64,000 bases of DNA from Vulcanimicrobiota bacterium (GCA_027459645.1 DAIDHQ010000028.1:62001-126000); one strand, 5' to 3'; positions 55,034-64,000 are shown, counted from the first letter of the stretch. Numbers and translations are program-made. Notes: generated by a model from the letters alone, not told the origin.

Positions 55034-55187
55034 GTTAGGTCGTCAGAAGCTGCTGCGCTTCTTTGGGCGGCGCTGCGACGGCAACGGTGCCACGAAGTCG
55101 TTCCATGCCCTCACTGTAGGCAACCCGCGGCACGCACTGAGGAAGAATCCGTCTTAAGCCGTTCCCGAGAGATTCCCGAGCCTCTCC

Positions 55188-55193
55188 TAGGCT
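55188..55193 (+). promoter_or_regulatory. candidate -10 for leaderless universal stress protein mRNA
   Basis: TAGGCT ends six bases before the GTG start and no ribosome-binding site lies between. The spacing matches leaderless transcription as proposed for the ROK kinase gene. The -35 region is unremarkable. Confidence 0.3.
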
Positions 55194-55199
55194 GAAATC

Positions 55200-55634
55200 G
55201 TGATCAGTAACATTCTCGTCGCCGTCGATGCGTCGGATTGCGCGCAAAACGCGCTCAAGTTCGCTTGCGATCTGGCCAAGACGGTCCATGCGCACCTGAC
55301 GCTGGTAAGCGTCGTCGACGTTTCCAAGCTCGTCGCGGTTGCGGAATACGAAACGCCTTATCCGGTCGACGCCATTGCGATGATGCGCGACGACGCAACG
55401 CAGATACTCACCGATGCCGCAACGTTCTGCCGCAACCAAGGCCTTACGACCACGGAGTTTCAATCGGAAGGCGAAGCGGTCGATGAAATTCTGGCGCTTG
55501 CGGAAAAGCAGGGCGTCGACCTCATCGTGATTGGAACGCACGGCCGCAGCGGCCTCGCCCGCCTCTTCGTGGGGAGCGTCGCAGAAGGCGTGTTACGCCA
55601 CTCGCACGTCCCCGTCACCGTCGTCCGAGGCTAA
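55200..55634 (+). CDS. universal stress protein (UspA family)
   Basis: The GTG-started 144-aa protein has the Usp fold with N-terminal ILVAVDASDCAQNALK and the ATP-binding GTHGRSGLARLFVGSVAEGVL pattern (G-x2-G-x9-G-S). It is a cytoplasmic stress protein of the ATP-binding class. It is a single gene between the AI-2E-type permease and the macroglobulin gene. Confidence 0.92.
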   Translation: MISNILVAVDASDCAQNALKFACDLAKTVHAHLTLVSVVDVSKLVAVAEYETPYPVDAIAMMRDDATQILTDAATFCRNQGLTTTEFQSEGEAVDEILALAEKQGVDLIVIGTHGRSGLARLFVGSVAEGVLRHSHVPVTVVRG

Positions 55635-55670
55635 TTTCGCCAACTCGTCGTCAACTCGGCCCTCATGTAC

Positions 55671-55686
55671 CCAAGTACATTTCGGA
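55671..55686. repeat. short inverted repeat in convergent gap
   Basis: In the 102-bp gap between the stress-protein stop and the macroglobulin stop, ATGTAC-CCAA-GTACAT forms a perfect 6-bp hairpin. It has no U tract. It is the only structure seen in the gap and might terminate transcription from either side. Confidence 0.35.
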
Positions 55687-55736
55687 CCTCGTTTCCTCGA
55701 CTTGAGCGAAATGAACGCTACCGAGCGAAACGAACG

Positions 55737-58700
55737 TTACTGCAAGAGTAGCGTCGCCGCGGCGGTCCGGCCGAATTGTTCCGGCGCGTCTTCCAAATAG
55801 ACCTTCGTGCCGGGCCAGCGATACGTTCCGGGTGTCACGCTGCGCACGAGATAGTGCAATTCGTAGACGCCGGGATCGAGGTGATCGGCGTAGGCCATCA
55901 CACGATCGCGGTAGACCGTGCGACCGCCGATCTCCCAATTGTCGCTTTGTGGAATCACGCTCTGCGTTGCCGTCGAGAACGATTGGTCGATCGCTTCAAA
56001 ACCGGCGGGTAGCGGATCGTCGATGACGACGCGGTCGACCGGATGATCGACGGCGATACGAACGCCGACGTCGAAGACGCGTCCGGCTTGAACCGAGACT
56101 TGCGCGGGCGCCGTCAGGTCCATCGTCGCTAGCGCCGTCGGCGAACCCGGATCGGAGAGCGCGCGTATCACGTGGAAGGCGGTCACGTTTCCAGGCGAAT
56201 CCGCCGCAACCGGATAGGTGTAGGTCACGACGTAGTGCAGCGTGCCGCCGCTGGCGCGCAGGCTCAGCGTCTTGCCGCTAACCTTCGATGCCGGAAGTTC
56301 GATCGTTTTGGACGACGGGTTTGCGTCAAATGAAGCGCTGGTTATGTTGGTTCCGTTGGAGCTTACTTCGACGCTCATTGCCGCGGGCGGTAGTTTCGCC
56401 CCATAGGCGTCGAGCGCAACGATTGCGCTGGCCGTTCCTTCCGCCGTCGGCCAGCCGCACTTGCACGATTGGCTCAGCAGCGAGCGGGCCGCGCCGTCCA
56501 CCTGGCCGGCCGGCGCCTTCGTTTCCAGCAAGAGCTGCAGCATTTGCGCTTGCGCATCGACATGTCCCACGAGCCAGCCCCACGGCGTGTTCAGGTTCGC
56601 CGTTGAATAGCGGCCCGTTACATACAGCGTTTGCTTGAGGGTTGCGGCGTACGTCGCTCCCGTCGCCTGCCAACCGGGCGCCGAGAGCAGGTAGCGCGCA
56701 AGCCGGATCTGCGTCGCGTTTGCGAAGCGATCGCGTTGTGCGTAGATCTGATCCAAGAACGACGTGCGTCGATCGCCGGCACTCGCTAAACCCTGCAGCA
56801 TCATAAAGCGCGTCTCGGCTTGGCAGAGCGCGGACTTGCAGTCGCCGTCGCGTTGCGGATTCGCCAATTGCGTTGCCGCGTAGTTCTTCACGCGCGTTAT
56901 TGCATTGGCATCGATCGCCACGCCGTGGCTTCGCGCAAATGCGAGCGCTCGAAGCGCGTACGACGATGCGAACGGATCGCTGCGCTTCGAGAAGGTGCAG
57001 TAGCCGAATCCACCGTCGTCGCGCTGCAGCTTCAGCAGCGCGCCGAGATTCGCGCGTGCGGCGGAAGCATCGCCGACCGCGGCCGCGACGATCAGCCGCG
57101 ACGCGAGGCTATTTGCGGTGCCGATCGACTCGGTTTTTAGGATCGATTCGCCTTGCGTCTTTAGCTGCGGTGCCACCGAGTTGGCAAGGACGATGCGATA
57201 GCTTCCGCCCTTCTTCGAATCGACCGGAATCGAGATCTGCCCGCTCGACGCGCCTGCATCCACGACCGTTTCCGTCGTAGCACGGTCGACGATCGGGAAG
57301 GGCAGCTTGAATGCATCGCCGGCGCTCCCGATTGCGGCGCGCGCGCCGAAGCTTGTATCCGGCGCCGGCGTTCCGACATTGACGGGATAACGATACGCCT
57401 GGATGCCCGAGGGCACGGTGGCTTTCGTCTGCAGTTGCGTCGGATTGCCGGTCGCAAAGCTCAAGCCGCCGGTGAGTTGCAGCGCGAGATCCAGCGCGTT
57501 TCCGCTTGGGTTCGGAGCGAGCACCGAGAGGCCCATCTGCACTTGGTCGCCGGGCCGCGCGAATTGCGGCAAGAGCGGGTTGGCCATCAGCGGCAGTTGC
57601 GCGACGAACGTTGCGTCGCTCGTACCGAAGTGCCGGTCGTCGGAAGCAATCGCGACCGCCATGATCCGCCACGTCGTTAAATCGTCGGGGAGTTTGAAAT
57701 CGACCGATCCGTTTCCGCCGGCGTCCGTCACGAGCGTGCCGTAATACGCGAGCGGTTGGAAGTTCGTTCGCACGCGCGTTCCCGCGGCGCCCGCCAGGAA
57801 CCCGCCGCCGTAGCCGAAGCCTTTCTCAACGGGCGCGGTAGGCGTCCGGAGCGTGATATTCGTTCGGCTGTCGGCATAGCGCGTCGAAATCGGCTGCTGG
57901 GCAAATATCGTCGAAACGAGATCGGGCAAACGATACCCCGAGAGTTGCAGCACCGCATCGTTGACGGCCATCGCGACGATCTTGCCGCGTACCGGACGTC
58001 CTTGCGCATCCTTCACCGTAAACGACACGTGCTGCATCGCACCCGGCGCGAGCTTCGCCTGCTGCGGCGTGATCGCAACTTTCAAATAGCGATCCTTGAC
58101 GTCGATCGCAAAGGGGGCCATGCCGTAGCGAACGAGGCTGTCGAGCGAACCCGGCTTGACCGAAGCGAGCTTCGCGCCGCGCCGCACGGCGACGGCTTCG
58201 ATCGCCGCGTTTGGGAACATCGCTGGTGTAATCTTGAACGACACGCTCGGCGCGCCCGAAACGTCGTGCAGCACTTTGCTGTAGATCGTCCCGTAGCGGA
58301 CGACGGAGACATACACGTCGGCGTGATTGAACGGCGAACCGATCACCGCGGTCGCCGTATCTCCGACCTTGTAGGTCTTCTTGTCAAGCGTGACGTTCAC
58401 GCTCGTCGTATCTTGCGCGCCAAAGTCGGCCGCGCTCTGCCCGAAGGCAAACACTTGCATGTCGGTCGCGCTCGCCGGGTTGGTCACGCCGGCGAAGTTG
58501 GCGCGCACGCGATACGAACCGGCCTCGGGCGGCGTGAGGTTGGCCGTAACGGCGTTCGATCCCGACGTGACGTCGGCGCGATCCACCGTCGTGAACTTCA
58601 CGGCTTCGTCGGCGCTTTGGCCGCCCTCTTGGGCTTGCGACGCCGAGACGTAGGTCATCTTCTGCAGTTCCAAATGGACGGCGCGACCGCTCAAGGCGCG

Positions 58701-61310
58701 ACCGTCCGCGTCGGTAACGATGACGCGAATCGGCATCGCCGATTTTGCCGCACCGACCGTATTTGAAGCGAGCCCGATCGCGCCGTCGCCGGGCAGCGCC
58801 AAGAACGTCTTGGCGCTGGAAACCGAGAGATTCGAAACGTCGGTCGCCTGCATCTCAACGGTGTACTGCAAGGGCGCCGGAATATCCGAAGCCACGGCCA
58901 CGTTGAGTTTCGCAACGCCGCTGGAATCAAACGGCAGATCTTGCTGCAGGACGTCGGTCGTTATCGACGGCTGTTGCTGCGGCCAGAACCACTGACGTCC
59001 GAACGCGTAGTCGCTCCATCCCTTGGGCGCGAGCGCGGCGTAATCGCGCGTGACGTACACGCGATCTTTCCCGCCGGAGAGCGGTGCACCGAAAAGATAC
59101 GCCGCCGTACCGGTCGCAGCGACCGAACCGCCGGGCGCGACCGCGGTCTTGTCAAGCGCGACGTCGAGTTTAAAATTCGGCGGCTTGAATTCTGCGACGC
59201 GGAAGTTTCCGTAGATTTTGTAGCCGAGATTCGACGTGGCTTTGATCGTGTAGTATCCGAGCTTCTGCGCCGGTCCGAACGTATAGGGATACGAAAACGT
59301 CCCGTAGGCATCGGTGCGCACGGTGCCGAGCGACGTCGAATTATTATCGGGATCTTCCAACGTCAGGCGCATCGTGTCGTTGGTATCCGCGTGCACGACT
59401 CCACCTTGCACGTAGTACGCGATACCGGTGAAGTCACCGCGTTCGGAGGGCTGATACATGTCGCGATCGGGAAAGATCGTGCCCGTTCCGGACGGAGCGC
59501 CGCTCGCCCACGCGCTCGGAATCGTGTATGGTACGCCGCTCCAATCGTAGACCATGACTCCCGCCACGTCGCCGCCTTGCGTGGCGACGACACCTAGCGT
59601 CGGCATGCTTCCGGCACTAGCCGTGGCATAGCAACTCTGTAATGCGGTTTCGGAGAAGCGTGCAACGCCGTCGGCTTTGGTGGTCGCGGTGGCACAGCGC
59701 TGCGGCGTCGAATCCGGCGTACGATAGACGGTAATCGACGCTCCCGCGGCCGGAGAGCCGTCGTCGAGGTGCTGCACCATGACGTTTGCTTGCGCCGGGA
59801 AGAACTGCGCGAAGACGCCGAGGTTCGTCAGTTGTACGACGCCCGTGGTCGAAACGCCGCTGCCGATGGCGGATGCGAATCCGTACGCGAGCGCACCGTA
59901 CGGCGCGCCAAGGCGCCGCTGCACGTCGATGCGCACGATGCTCTGCCGGTTTGCTTTCGCGCTCGAAAGCGTGAACGACGGCCACGAACTGCCGTCCCCC
60001 AGCGCCGTATCGGCGCCGCTCTGCGTCAGAATGGACAGCGCCGAGAGCGGTACGAACTTCGCCCGATAGGCGTTGCGCGGCAGATTCGTCGCGTAAAAGT
60101 TGATGTCGACGCCTGCTCCCGCCGGGATCTGATTCCAGCCGGACGGCGCCCACATACCGGGCGCGAAGTTGCCCGTGTTGATCTCGATCGTTTGGGGCTT
60201 GGAGAGCGATTGTCCGAAGCGGTCTTTCAAACCCGTTCCGACCGTAACGGTGTAATGCCGATCCGGCTCGAGCGCGTACGGATCGACGGCGATGTCGGAA
60301 CTATCGGCGAGAATCATACGCGGCGCGGGCGACGGCTGCGGCGAGATCGTGATGTTGCCCGCAATCGTCTTTTTGTCGATCGGGTTGTTGAAGCGGATCG
60401 TCGGATCGCCGTTACTAAAGCGCGTGTACGGGATCGACGTCGGGCTCGGCGTCGGGGTGCTTTGCACCACCAGCGGATCGAAGGTGCGGATCGCGCCGGT
60501 AAAACCGTGCGTGGTCGCGACGTTGCCGCGCGCCGGCTCGACGCCGGGCGCAATATGTAGCGCATACGACGTACCGCGCTTGAGGATGCTGGTCGGCTTT
60601 AATTCGTACGTATACGTGAGCTGCGAACGATCGAAGCGCGCCGTGGCATCCGGCGCCGCTCCCGGCGGCGGGGTCGGCGTCGGCTGCAGCGCCGCCGTGA
60701 CGTCTACCGTGTCGCCACCTCCGCGCAGTGTCGTATGGGCGCCGAGCGATGCGGTGTCGACCGGCGCATTCGCCGTAACGGTGAGGGTCGGGGCAAGCGG
60801 CGCGGGCGTCGCCGGCGTTTGGTCGGGCGTCGTGGCCTGGGGCAGGTCGCTGAACTTCAGCGCTTTGGTTTCAAAGGTCCAGGCCACATCGGAAGCCAGA
60901 CGATCCCCTTGCAGATCCGAAAGACCCGCGGTCAAGGTCACCTGGACGCGCGTCGCTATCGGGAGCGCCTCGTCGGCAACGAAACCCACCATCTTTGGCG
61001 TCAGGAGCACGAAGCGGCCTTTGAGCGCAGGAGCGAGCTGAAAATGCGAGAGGACGCTCTGCGCGCCGTTGCCTTCCAGCGCGGCGAGCGGCGCGATCGG
61101 CTTGGTGAAGATGACCCGAATCTGCGCCAGGTTTTGCGCGGTGCTGGTGGGTGAAATCGAATCGATCCACGGCGGAAGCGATGGTTTTGGGAGGGGCGCG
61201 ACCGCACTCAACTTCTGCTGCGTCTGCGATGGGCCGGAAGCCCCAGGAGCACAGGAAGTAATGGCGGCTACCGCCACCACGTAAAAAAGCACTCGTGTAG
61301 CGTCGCGCAT
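55737..61310 (-). CDS. bacterial alpha-2-macroglobulin-like lipoprotein without thioester
   Basis: The 1857-aa product has a lipoprotein signal peptide (lipobox TSC), an N-terminal set of Ig-like/macroglobulin domains, a central A2M region (FKLPDDLTTWRIMAVAIASD) and the helical toroid (NLGALLKLQRDDGGFGYC). The usual thioester C-x-E-Q motif is missing: the matching place reads ESIGTANSLASRL. Family members are periplasmic protease traps; those without a thioester may work by conformational trapping. It is divergent from pbpC with only 23 bp between start codons, the same pairing as yfhM-pbpC in E. coli. Confidence 0.93.
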   Translation of the reverse strand: MRDATRVLFYVVAVAAITSCAPGASGPSQTQQKLSAVAPLPKPSLPPWIDSISPTSTAQNLAQIRVIFTKPIAPLAALEGNGAQSVLSHFQLAPALKGRFVLLTPKMVGFVADEALPIATRVQVTLTAGLSDLQGDRLASDVAWTFETKALKFSDLPQATTPDQTPATPAPLAPTLTVTANAPVDTASLGAHTTLRGGGDTVDVTAALQPTPTPPPGAAPDATARFDRSQLTYTYELKPTSILKRGTSYALHIAPGVEPARGNVATTHGFTGAIRTFDPLVVQSTPTPSPTSIPYTRFSNGDPTIRFNNPIDKKTIAGNITISPQPSPAPRMILADSSDIAVDPYALEPDRHYTVTVGTGLKDRFGQSLSKPQTIEINTGNFAPGMWAPSGWNQIPAGAGVDINFYATNLPRNAYRAKFVPLSALSILTQSGADTALGDGSSWPSFTLSSAKANRQSIVRIDVQRRLGAPYGALAYGFASAIGSGVSTTGVVQLTNLGVFAQFFPAQANVMVQHLDDGSPAAGASITVYRTPDSTPQRCATATTKADGVARFSETALQSCYATASAGSMPTLGVVATQGGDVAGVMVYDWSGVPYTIPSAWASGAPSGTGTIFPDRDMYQPSERGDFTGIAYYVQGGVVHADTNDTMRLTLEDPDNNSTSLGTVRTDAYGTFSYPYTFGPAQKLGYYTIKATSNLGYKIYGNFRVAEFKPPNFKLDVALDKTAVAPGGSVAATGTAAYLFGAPLSGGKDRVYVTRDYAALAPKGWSDYAFGRQWFWPQQQPSITTDVLQQDLPFDSSGVAKLNVAVASDIPAPLQYTVEMQATDVSNLSVSSAKTFLALPGDGAIGLASNTVGAAKSAMPIRVIVTDADGRALSGRAVHLELQKMTYVSASQAQEGGQSADEAVKFTTVDRADVTSGSNAVTANLTPPEAGSYRVRANFAGVTNPASATDMQVFAFGQSAADFGAQDTTSVNVTLDKKTYKVGDTATAVIGSPFNHADVYVSVVRYGTIYSKVLHDVSGAPSVSFKITPAMFPNAAIEAVAVRRGAKLASVKPGSLDSLVRYGMAPFAIDVKDRYLKVAITPQQAKLAPGAMQHVSFTVKDAQGRPVRGKIVAMAVNDAVLQLSGYRLPDLVSTIFAQQPISTRYADSRTNITLRTPTAPVEKGFGYGGGFLAGAAGTRVRTNFQPLAYYGTLVTDAGGNGSVDFKLPDDLTTWRIMAVAIASDDRHFGTSDATFVAQLPLMANPLLPQFARPGDQVQMGLSVLAPNPSGNALDLALQLTGGLSFATGNPTQLQTKATVPSGIQAYRYPVNVGTPAPDTSFGARAAIGSAGDAFKLPFPIVDRATTETVVDAGASSGQISIPVDSKKGGSYRIVLANSVAPQLKTQGESILKTESIGTANSLASRLIVAAAVGDASAARANLGALLKLQRDDGGFGYCTFSKRSDPFASSYALRALAFARSHGVAIDANAITRVKNYAATQLANPQRDGDCKSALCQAETRFMMLQGLASAGDRRTSFLDQIYAQRDRFANATQIRLARYLLSAPGWQATGATYAATLKQTLYVTGRYSTANLNTPWGWLVGHVDAQAQMLQLLLETKAPAGQVDGAARSLLSQSCKCGWPTAEGTASAIVALDAYGAKLPPAAMSVEVSSNGTNITSASFDANPSSKTIELPASKVSGKTLSLRASGGTLHYVVTYTYPVAADSPGNVTAFHVIRALSDPGSPTALATMDLTAPAQVSVQAGRVFDVGVRIAVDHPVDRVVIDDPLPAGFEAIDQSFSTATQSVIPQSDNWEIGGRTVYRDRVMAYADHLDPGVYELHYLVRSVTPGTYRWPGTKVYLEDAPEQFGRTAAATLLLQ

Positions 61311-61314
61311 GGGC

Positions 61315-61320
61315 TATACT
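61315..61320 (+). promoter_or_regulatory. candidate -10 for pbpC
   Basis: TATACT lies 13 bp before the pbpC GTG in the 23-bp divergent gap. A start site about 7 nt downstream would give a leader of only about 7 nt. The -35 position would fall within the first codons of the macroglobulin gene. Confidence 0.35.
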
Positions 61321-61333
61321 TACGAAGACGCTC

Positions 61334-63619
61334 GTGCAAATCTTCTTTCGAACCGTAACCGCGCTCTGCGCGTTGCTTCTGACGGTCTGCTATTTCGGCG
61401 GCCGGAACGTCGCGACGCTGCCCAATCGCCACGAGGGGGTGACGTTCGTGGATCGCGACGGCTCCCCGCTCGGCACGATCCTCGCGAGCGACTCCGCCCA
61501 CGCGGAAGCCGTTCCGCTGGATCGCATCGCGCCCGTGATGCAGCAGGCGATCCTCGCCGCGGAAGACGCGCGGTTCTACGATCACAATGCGGTCGATATC
61601 TTGGGGCTGCTGCGCGCCGCACGGGAATTCTTCGTCTACGGCGAGTTCGAAAGCGGCGGTTCCACGATCGCGATGCAACTCGCGAGACTGCTGCACCCAT
61701 CGCCGTCGACGATCCGCGGAAAGCTCATTCAAATCTTCGACGCCGAGCGCATCGCCATGCGCTCGACGCATCGCGCGATCCTGAGCGCGTATCTGAACCG
61801 TGCGCCGATGGGCGGAAATCTCTACGGCGTCGAGGCGGCGTCGCGCACCTATTTCGACACGCCCGCGCGCGATCTCGATCTGGCGCAAGCGACGCTGCTG
61901 GCGTCGATTCCCAACGATCCCCCGGGCTTGGCGCCGGACGAACACATGCGTGCGGCTCGCGCACGCGCACGTTACGTCCTCGATCGCATGCTCGCACTTG
62001 GCGAGATCACCGATGCGCAAGCCCGGCGCGCGCGCGACGAACGGCTCTCCGCAGCGCGCCACGATAGCGGCATCGTCGCCGCCGCGCACGCGCTCTTTTA
62101 TCTGTTTCCGCAGGTTACGTCGTCGGAACGCGTTCGCACGACGATCGACCGCGGATTGCAGCGCTTCGTACAAGCGCAAGTCCAAACGGTCGTCGCTACG
62201 CTGGGTCCGCGTCACGTTACCGACGGCGCGGCGCTCGTCGTCGACAATCACACGGGCGACGTGCTGGCCTACGTCGGCTCACCCGATTATTTCTCCGATG
62301 CGGCGCTCGGACGCAACGACGGCGTTCAGGCATTGCGCCAGCCCGGCTCCTCGCTCAAGCCTTTCATGTACGAACTTGCGCTCGAGCGGCACGTGATCCG
62401 CGCGACCACGATTCTCCCCGACGTTCCGTCGTCGTTCGCGATTCCCGGAGGCAAGCTGTACCAGCCCGCCGATTACAGCGGCACCTTCAACGGCCCGGTC
62501 CGGGTGCGCTTCGCACTCGCGAATTCCCTCAACGTGCCGGCGGTCAGAACGCTTTCGATGCTCGGCACGCATGCGTTCTTGCACCGATTGCACCGGCTGG
62601 GTTTTGCGGAATTGAACAAGCCGGCGAGCTTCTATGGTTTGGGCCTAACGCTCGGCGGCGGCGAGGTGAGCTTGTGGGACAACGTGCAGGCGTATGTCAC
62701 GATGGCGCGGCAGGGCGACGCCATTCCGATTCACCTGCTTCCGCAGACGACGCTGCCTCACGTACAGATCGGCGATCCCGCCACATGGGCGCTCGTCACC
62801 GACATGCTTGCCGACGACAACGCCCGCGTGTATTCGTTCGGCCGTCACTCGGTACTGGACGAGCCGTTTCCCGCGGCGGTTAAGACGGGAACGTCGTCGG
62901 ATTTCCGCGACACGTGGACGATTGGTTTCAGCCGCGATTATACCGTCGGCGTATGGGTCGGCAATTTTGACGGCAGCGCAATGCACGACGTTTCCGGTGT
63001 AACGGGTGCGGGGCCATTGTGGAATCGGATCATGCTACATTTGCACGAACGCCGTTCGCCGCCGCCATTTCCGAAGCCGCAAGGCTTTGCGCGCGTGACG
63101 ATCTGCGCGACGACGGGACACGCGCCGTTGCCCGGCTGCCGCTCGATCGTTCGTGAGTGGGCGCGATATTCCGATGTCGCCGACATCGAACGGCGCGAGC
63201 CGGAACGATTGGGCGCCGAGTACAATGGGTGGCTCGCGACCCAGGGACAAGATCTCGCGGCCGGCGGTCTACGTATCGTTTCACCGTCGCAAGGAAGCCT
63301 GTTCTACCAGAATGCTACAGCCGATGCAGTGCAACGCCAAGCGCAACAGCTTCCGCTTCGCGCGGCGGGCGCACATGGAACGGTGCGGTGGAGCGTCGAC
63401 GGAAAGCGCTTGCCGCTCGACGCGGACGGACATGCTTTCTGGCCGGTCGAACTCGGGACGCACGTCATCGTCGCAAAAGACCGTACGCAGTCCGATCGGG
63501 TCGCGATACGCGTCGTACCGGAACCGCGGCTCGCGCGTCCGGGATTTAGTCTGCGTCCTCTTCCAGGCGGCGAACGATCTCCTCGATCATCCGCAAGGTC
63601 TCTGCCGCATAAAAAGTGA
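61334..63619 (+). CDS. pbpC: penicillin-binding protein 1C
   Basis: The GTG-started 761-aa class A PBP has one N-terminal membrane helix, a glycosyltransferase domain (AAEDARFYDHNAVD with Glu77, GGSTIAMQLARLL) and a transpeptidase domain with SxxK (Ser339-Lys342), SxN (Ser398-Asn400) and KTG (517-519), plus a C-terminal PBP1C-type extension. It polymerises and may cross-link peptidoglycan. Pairing with the macroglobulin gene suggests defence and repair of the wall at sites of attack. The last 74 nt overlap the convergent gene, and the C-terminal Arg/Ser-rich tail may be a non-conserved run-on. Confidence 0.93.
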   Translation: MQIFFRTVTALCALLLTVCYFGGRNVATLPNRHEGVTFVDRDGSPLGTILASDSAHAEAVPLDRIAPVMQQAILAAEDARFYDHNAVDILGLLRAAREFFVYGEFESGGSTIAMQLARLLHPSPSTIRGKLIQIFDAERIAMRSTHRAILSAYLNRAPMGGNLYGVEAASRTYFDTPARDLDLAQATLLASIPNDPPGLAPDEHMRAARARARYVLDRMLALGEITDAQARRARDERLSAARHDSGIVAAAHALFYLFPQVTSSERVRTTIDRGLQRFVQAQVQTVVATLGPRHVTDGAALVVDNHTGDVLAYVGSPDYFSDAALGRNDGVQALRQPGSSLKPFMYELALERHVIRATTILPDVPSSFAIPGGKLYQPADYSGTFNGPVRVRFALANSLNVPAVRTLSMLGTHAFLHRLHRLGFAELNKPASFYGLGLTLGGGEVSLWDNVQAYVTMARQGDAIPIHLLPQTTLPHVQIGDPATWALVTDMLADDNARVYSFGRHSVLDEPFPAAVKTGTSSDFRDTWTIGFSRDYTVGVWVGNFDGSAMHDVSGVTGAGPLWNRIMLHLHERRSPPPFPKPQGFARVTICATTGHAPLPGCRSIVREWARYSDVADIERREPERLGAEYNGWLATQGQDLAAGGLRIVSPSQGSLFYQNATADAVQRQAQQLPLRAAGAHGTVRWSVDGKRLPLDADGHAFWPVELGTHVIVAKDRTQSDRVAIRVVPEPRLARPGFSLRPLPGGERSPRSSARSLPHKK

Positions 63620-63794
63620 CGACTTCGGGCGGTAACGCGTCATTGCGCCCGGTAAGCGATGCGGCAACGCTTCTGACGTGCTGCGTGCAATCGTCGAGGC
63701 TTGGAGACAGAGGAGCGTTTGCTTGGGTTCCGGCCCACGCCTTGAGGCGCGTCCAGATGGCTTCGGGGAGACTCACGTCATCGAACCCTACCAC
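63546..63794 (-). CDS. 82-aa protein of unknown function
   Basis: The GTG start at 63794 overlaps the stop of the upstream frame by 7 nt (GTGGTAG). The 82 residues look like a compact helical protein (PEAIWTRLKAWAGTQ near the start, and an acidic-basic helix RMIEEIVRRLEEDAD at the end). It overlaps the 3' end of pbpC by 74 nt in convergent orientation. Coupling to an upstream gene suggests a two-gene unit, but I cannot name the family. Confidence 0.5.
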   Translation of the reverse strand: MVGFDDVSLPEAIWTRLKAWAGTQANAPLSPSLDDCTQHVRSVAASLTGRNDALPPEVVTFYAAETLRMIEEIVRRLEEDAD

Positions 63795-64000
63795 GACGCC
63801 GCGTTTAAGAAAAGCCGGTTGACGTTCACGAAGCGCAACAGACGATTTTGCAGTACCGGAATGGCGATTCCGGCATTCCGCTGCAGGTATGCAAGCTCGC
63901 ACAATCGGAACACGTCCTGATGGAAGCGCGCAAGAGCTGGACGTTCTTGAGCAATCACGCTCACGTCCTTATAGCGCTGGCAAAGAATTCGCAATTGCGC
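63788..64000 (-). CDS. partial minus-strand gene running off the window
   Basis: The reading frame is open from the window edge to the stop at 63788, so 70 C-terminal residues are seen. They are basic and Leu/Phe/Arg-rich (FRLCELAYLQRNAGIAIPVL, NRLFLNAASW) and look helical. No motif can be recognised. Its stop overlaps the start of the 82-aa gene. Confidence 0.5.
   Translation of the reverse strand, partial: AQLRILCQRYKDVSVIAQERPALARFHQDVFRLCELAYLQRNAGIAIPVLQNRLLRFVNVNRLFLNAASW

Noticed and set aside
55035-55106. 23-codon minus-strand frame ahead of the AI-2E-type permease
   Set aside because: It could be a leader peptide, but the ribosome-binding site is weak and there is no regulatory codon run.
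1-64000. tRNA, rRNA, CRISPR arrays, prophage or integrase genes
   Set aside because: None was found on either strand by eye; a dedicated covariance-model search would be needed to exclude small RNAs.

Overview
The window is high-GC, gene-dense DNA from a bacterium with an outer membrane. It carries a fimbrial usher, a predicted outer-membrane barrel, many lipoprotein signal peptides, and an alpha-2-macroglobulin next to a class A penicillin-binding protein. There is no rRNA, tRNA, IS element, prophage or CRISPR array that I can see, so it reads as ordinary chromosome. GTG and TTG starts are common and genes often overlap by 4 nt. The mix of archaic fimbriae, a PelF/PelG locus, VPS10-like propellers, an alkylpyrone-type PKS and many secreted proteins of unknown function would fit Candidatus Eremiobacterota (WPS-2) or a similar deep-branching phylum. 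That placement is a low-confidence inference.

Layout. 1-2.3 kb: the 3' part of a Suv3-like RNA helicase, a 54-aa two-helix membrane protein opposite its 3' end, and a small secreted protein. 2.3-8.9 kb (minus): a lipoprotein with an EXORDIUM-like domain, then a complete archaic (Csu-type) chaperone-usher operon in the order pilin, pilin, short pilin-like, chaperone, usher, tip adhesin. 9.1-12.3 kb: a three-gene heme-copper reductase operon that lacks the canonical active-site tyrosine. It diverges from an Rrf2/NsrR-like Fe-S regulator across a near-perfect 29-bp palindrome. 12.3-17.6 kb: a large VPS10-like propeller protein and a PQQ dehydrogenase with a fused cytochrome c.

17.6-24.4 kb (plus): a compact Pel-like exopolysaccharide operon (deacetylase, outer-membrane barrel, GAF-REC-helical-repeat protein, PelF, extended PelG). 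24.4-26.6 kb: 6-phosphogluconate dehydrogenase and a triple-S1 RNA-binding protein. 26.6-30.9 kb (minus): a six-gene 5-oxoproline operon, pxpB-pxpC-pxpA-DUF969-DUF979-pcp, in which every junction overlaps by 4 nt. 30.9-35.7 kb (plus): VIT1-type transporter, FUSC-family permease, a small protein and EttA.

35.7-39.5 kb: a lipoprotein, a ROK sugar kinase, an MFS exporter and a DUF2231-Rieske protein. 39.5-42.6 kb: a second VPS10-like protein. 42.7-47 kb (plus): a proline-rich microprotein, a membrane glycosyltransferase, a CAP-domain protein, a HiPIP, a type III polyketide synthase and an ICMT-like methyltransferase. 47-53.2 kb (minus): hemerythrin, then a fatty-acid beta-oxidation operon headed by a PadR regulator. 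53.3-55.6 kb: a cytochrome c lipoprotein, an AI-2E-type permease with a 52-aa partner, and a universal stress protein. 55.7-63.6 kb: a thioester-less alpha-2-macroglobulin divergent from PBP1C. The window ends in a pair of unidentified minus-strand genes.

The loci that most deserve follow-up are the reduced Pel locus with its GAF-REC-repeat protein, the tyrosine-less CuA heme-copper reductase under an NsrR-like regulator, and the HiPIP/type III PKS/methyltransferase group.
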